Shown here: positions 32,551-33,389 of the stretch, piece after piece
Layout of the letters: every line of letters begins with the position of its first letter
Position numbering within the stretch: position 1 is the first letter of the stretch
Source: Halomicronema sp. CCY15110
Lineage (GTDB): Bacteria; Cyanobacteriota; Cyanobacteriia; Phormidesmidales; Phormidesmidaceae
Assembly: GCF_016888165.1 (NCBI RefSeq)
Contig: NZ_JACSWC010000134.1
Coordinates: 1 to 33,389 of the forward strand
Direction: 5' to 3'
DNA: 33,389 nucleotides
The notes under the pieces: model-generated
Databases searched by the model: none
Told to the model about the DNA's origin: nothing
Seen by the model: the letters and a program-made list of their open reading frames with translations, nothing else
Program-made: the position numbers and the translations under genes

Positions 32551-32799
32551 CTAATAATAGTCGCGATCGAATTCTGGTTCGGGCTCATAAAAGTTGGACG
32601 GATCCAACAAAAAGCGCATGGCTTCTTCTTCGAGCCGATTAATGAGATAGGGTTCCAGGGCATCGGCATGACGCAGAGCAGAAATATACCCCTGAGAGAA
32701 AAGGCGCAATTCGTCGGTGCGATAACCCCGATTCCAATGGTCTACCAAAGCATCCGTAATGCGCTGATAGTACCGAATCGATCTTGCATCTTGAAGCAT
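32551..32799 (-). CDS. Small conserved cyanobacterial protein (DUF6761-like)
   Basis: An 82-residue protein: MLQDARSIRYYQRITDALVD, a WNRGYRTDELRLFSQGYISALRHADALEPYLI helical part, LEEEAMRFLLDPSNF and an acidic, aromatic end (FDRDYY). I recognise the pattern from a small cyanobacterial family (I believe DUF6761) of unknown function. It is soluble and helical. Single gene, convergent with the 51-residue protein gene and divergent from rpmF. Confidence 0.78.
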   Translation of the reverse strand: MLQDARSIRYYQRITDALVDHWNRGYRTDELRLFSQGYISALRHADALEPYLINRLEEEAMRFLLDPSNFYEPEPEFDRDYY

Positions 32800-32950
32800 A
32801 GCGATGTCGTACTCTCACCTTGGTAACAATTTGCGACGTAGCGTTCCAAAACAAGCCGTTTTGTAACAAAAAGTCGCATCCGGCCTTTGCATCACCTATC
32901 ACTACTGTACTGAAAATCTGCCCAAGGTGCGGACGGCAATTACGCCCCTC

Positions 32951-32986
32951 TCTCTCCTCGAATCTCTCCTCGTCTCTCTCCTCGAA
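32951..32986 (+). repeat. Three tandem 12-bp units upstream of rpmF
   Basis: TCTCTCCTCGAA, TCTCTCCTCGTC and TCTCTCCTCGAA follow each other without a gap. The array ends just before the candidate rpmF promoter, within the divergent spacer to the DUF6761-like gene. Confidence 0.8.
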
Positions 32987-32992
32987 AATGGA

Positions 32993-33023
32993 TTGCTGTT
33001 TGCTGGAAGAAAGGGTGTATAGT
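32993..33023 (+). promoter_or_regulatory. Candidate rpmF promoter
   Basis: TTGCTG (32993-32998) and TATAGT (33018-33023) are spaced by 19 bases, slightly long, and lie 27 bases before the rpmF ATG. A sigma-70-type promoter is plausible but unproven. Confidence 0.35.
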
Positions 33024-33050
33024 TGAAAGGTTGTCAAATTTTTAGCAGTT

Positions 33051-33230
33051 ATGGCGGTTCCCAAAAAGAAAACCTCGAAGGGTAAGCGGGATCAGCGCAA
33101 GGCGCATTGGAAGCACACAGCAGCGCTGCAAGCTCAAAGAGCCCTGTCGCAAGGCAAGTCGGTGCTCACTGGTCGTTCCAAAGGTTTCGTCTATCCCACT
33201 GATGATGAGGATGAAGACGACGAAGAGTAA
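33051..33230 (+). CDS. rpmF: 50S ribosomal protein L32
   Basis: A 59-residue basic protein, [20 protein letters not shown], followed by [29 protein letters not shown] and an acidic tail DDEDEDDEE. This is the cyanobacterial/plastid form of L32, a component of the large ribosomal subunit; it lacks the zinc-binding cysteines of some bacterial L32 proteins. Length is normal. The ATG is unambiguous because the family begins MAVPKKK. Single gene with its own candidate promoter and a strong intrinsic terminator. Confidence 0.95.
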   Translation: MAVPKKKTSKGKRDQRKAHWKHTAALQAQRALSQGKSVLTGRSKGFVYPTDDEDEDDEE

Positions 33231-33268
33231 AATCCCCCACCCGCCTTTATGGCCTCAACTTCAGACCG

Positions 33269-33303
33269 AAAAACGGGATGTAGCGTCGCTGCATCCCGTT
33301 TTT
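33269..33303 (+). terminator. Intrinsic terminator of rpmF
   Basis: AAAAACGGGATG (33269-33280) and CATCCCGTTTTT (33292-33303) are perfect inverted arms. The stem extends inward through a T-G pair and AGCG/CGCT around a single T. The run of T at the 3' arm gives a classic terminator, 38 bases after the stop codon. Confidence 0.92.
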
Positions 33304-33308
33304 GTGTG

Positions 33309-33385
33309 CTTAGGGACTTGCGCGCAAAAAAGATCCCCATGAACCGAGTTTCGACGCCGCTCAACTCTCGATACTGGTAGGTTGA
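33309..33385 (+). repeat. 77-bp dispersed repeat, copy B
   Basis: Reverse complement of the sequence at 31006-31082 with 7 mismatches. It starts CTTAGGGACTTGCGCGCAAA five bases after the rpmF terminator. Like copy A, it follows the 3' end of a gene in the same relative orientation. It may continue past the window. Confidence 0.8.
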
Positions 33386-33389
33386 GCGA

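Overview
The window looks like chromosome of a filamentous cyanobacterium, probably of the Leptolyngbya/Nodosilinea type. The reasons are the many HIP1 octamers (GCGATCGC), a set of small proteins typical of cyanobacteria (DUF3177, DUF6761 and DUF7734-like families), a Tll0287-type haem sensor, and a hormogonium-polysaccharide (hps) pseudopilin cluster. No rRNA, tRNA, CRISPR array, integrase or intact transposase was seen. Family names are from recognition of motifs only; no search was run.

Layout. 1-2.4 kb is accessory DNA: the C-terminal remnant of an MmeI-like restriction-modification protein carrying a palindromic repeat in frame, a RelE-type toxin-antitoxin pair whose toxin has an odd tail, and a MIF-family tautomerase. 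2.4-8.2 kb holds dnaX and a DUF2079 membrane protein (both minus strand), then a divergent ABC exporter half-transporter. 8.3-14.4 kb is a two-gene minus-strand unit: a 1371-residue protein with three TIR domains, one membrane segment and about 14 WD40 repeats, followed 40 bp later by a papain-like cysteine peptidase. This unit lies between two direct copies of the last 72 bp of the ABC exporter gene, which differ only at synonymous positions. That is what an element inserted at a gene's 3' end leaves behind, and it makes this the best candidate for an undescribed (possibly defence or cell-death) system here.

15-19.5 kb holds signalling and transport genes: a PhnD-like lipoprotein, a fused class III cyclase-Ser/Thr kinase with a duplicated C-terminal domain, and a convergent, 3'-overlapping HAMP protein with a Tll0287-like c-haem domain. 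19.7-23.2 kb holds a BtuF-like cobalamin-binding protein, ttcA (tRNA thiolation), a DUF3177 membrane protein and a small DUF7734-like protein, separated by repeat-rich spacers. 23.3-30.6 kb is an hpsA-hpsB-hpsC-hpsD-like operon (minus strand): a giant HpsA and three pseudopilins, expected to act in polysaccharide secretion and gliding. 31-33.4 kb holds an ABC-2 type ATPase, a 51-residue membrane protein, a DUF6761-like protein and rpmF (ribosomal protein L32) with a strong terminator.

Small repeats are a theme: a 77-bp dispersed repeat in inverted orientation at 31.0 and 33.3 kb, two copies of a palindromic element with GGGGACGGTTCCC arms at 20.9 and 32.4 kb, a 65-bp MITE-like hairpin at 2.5 kb, and several perfect tandem arrays with 12-, 14- and 16-bp units.
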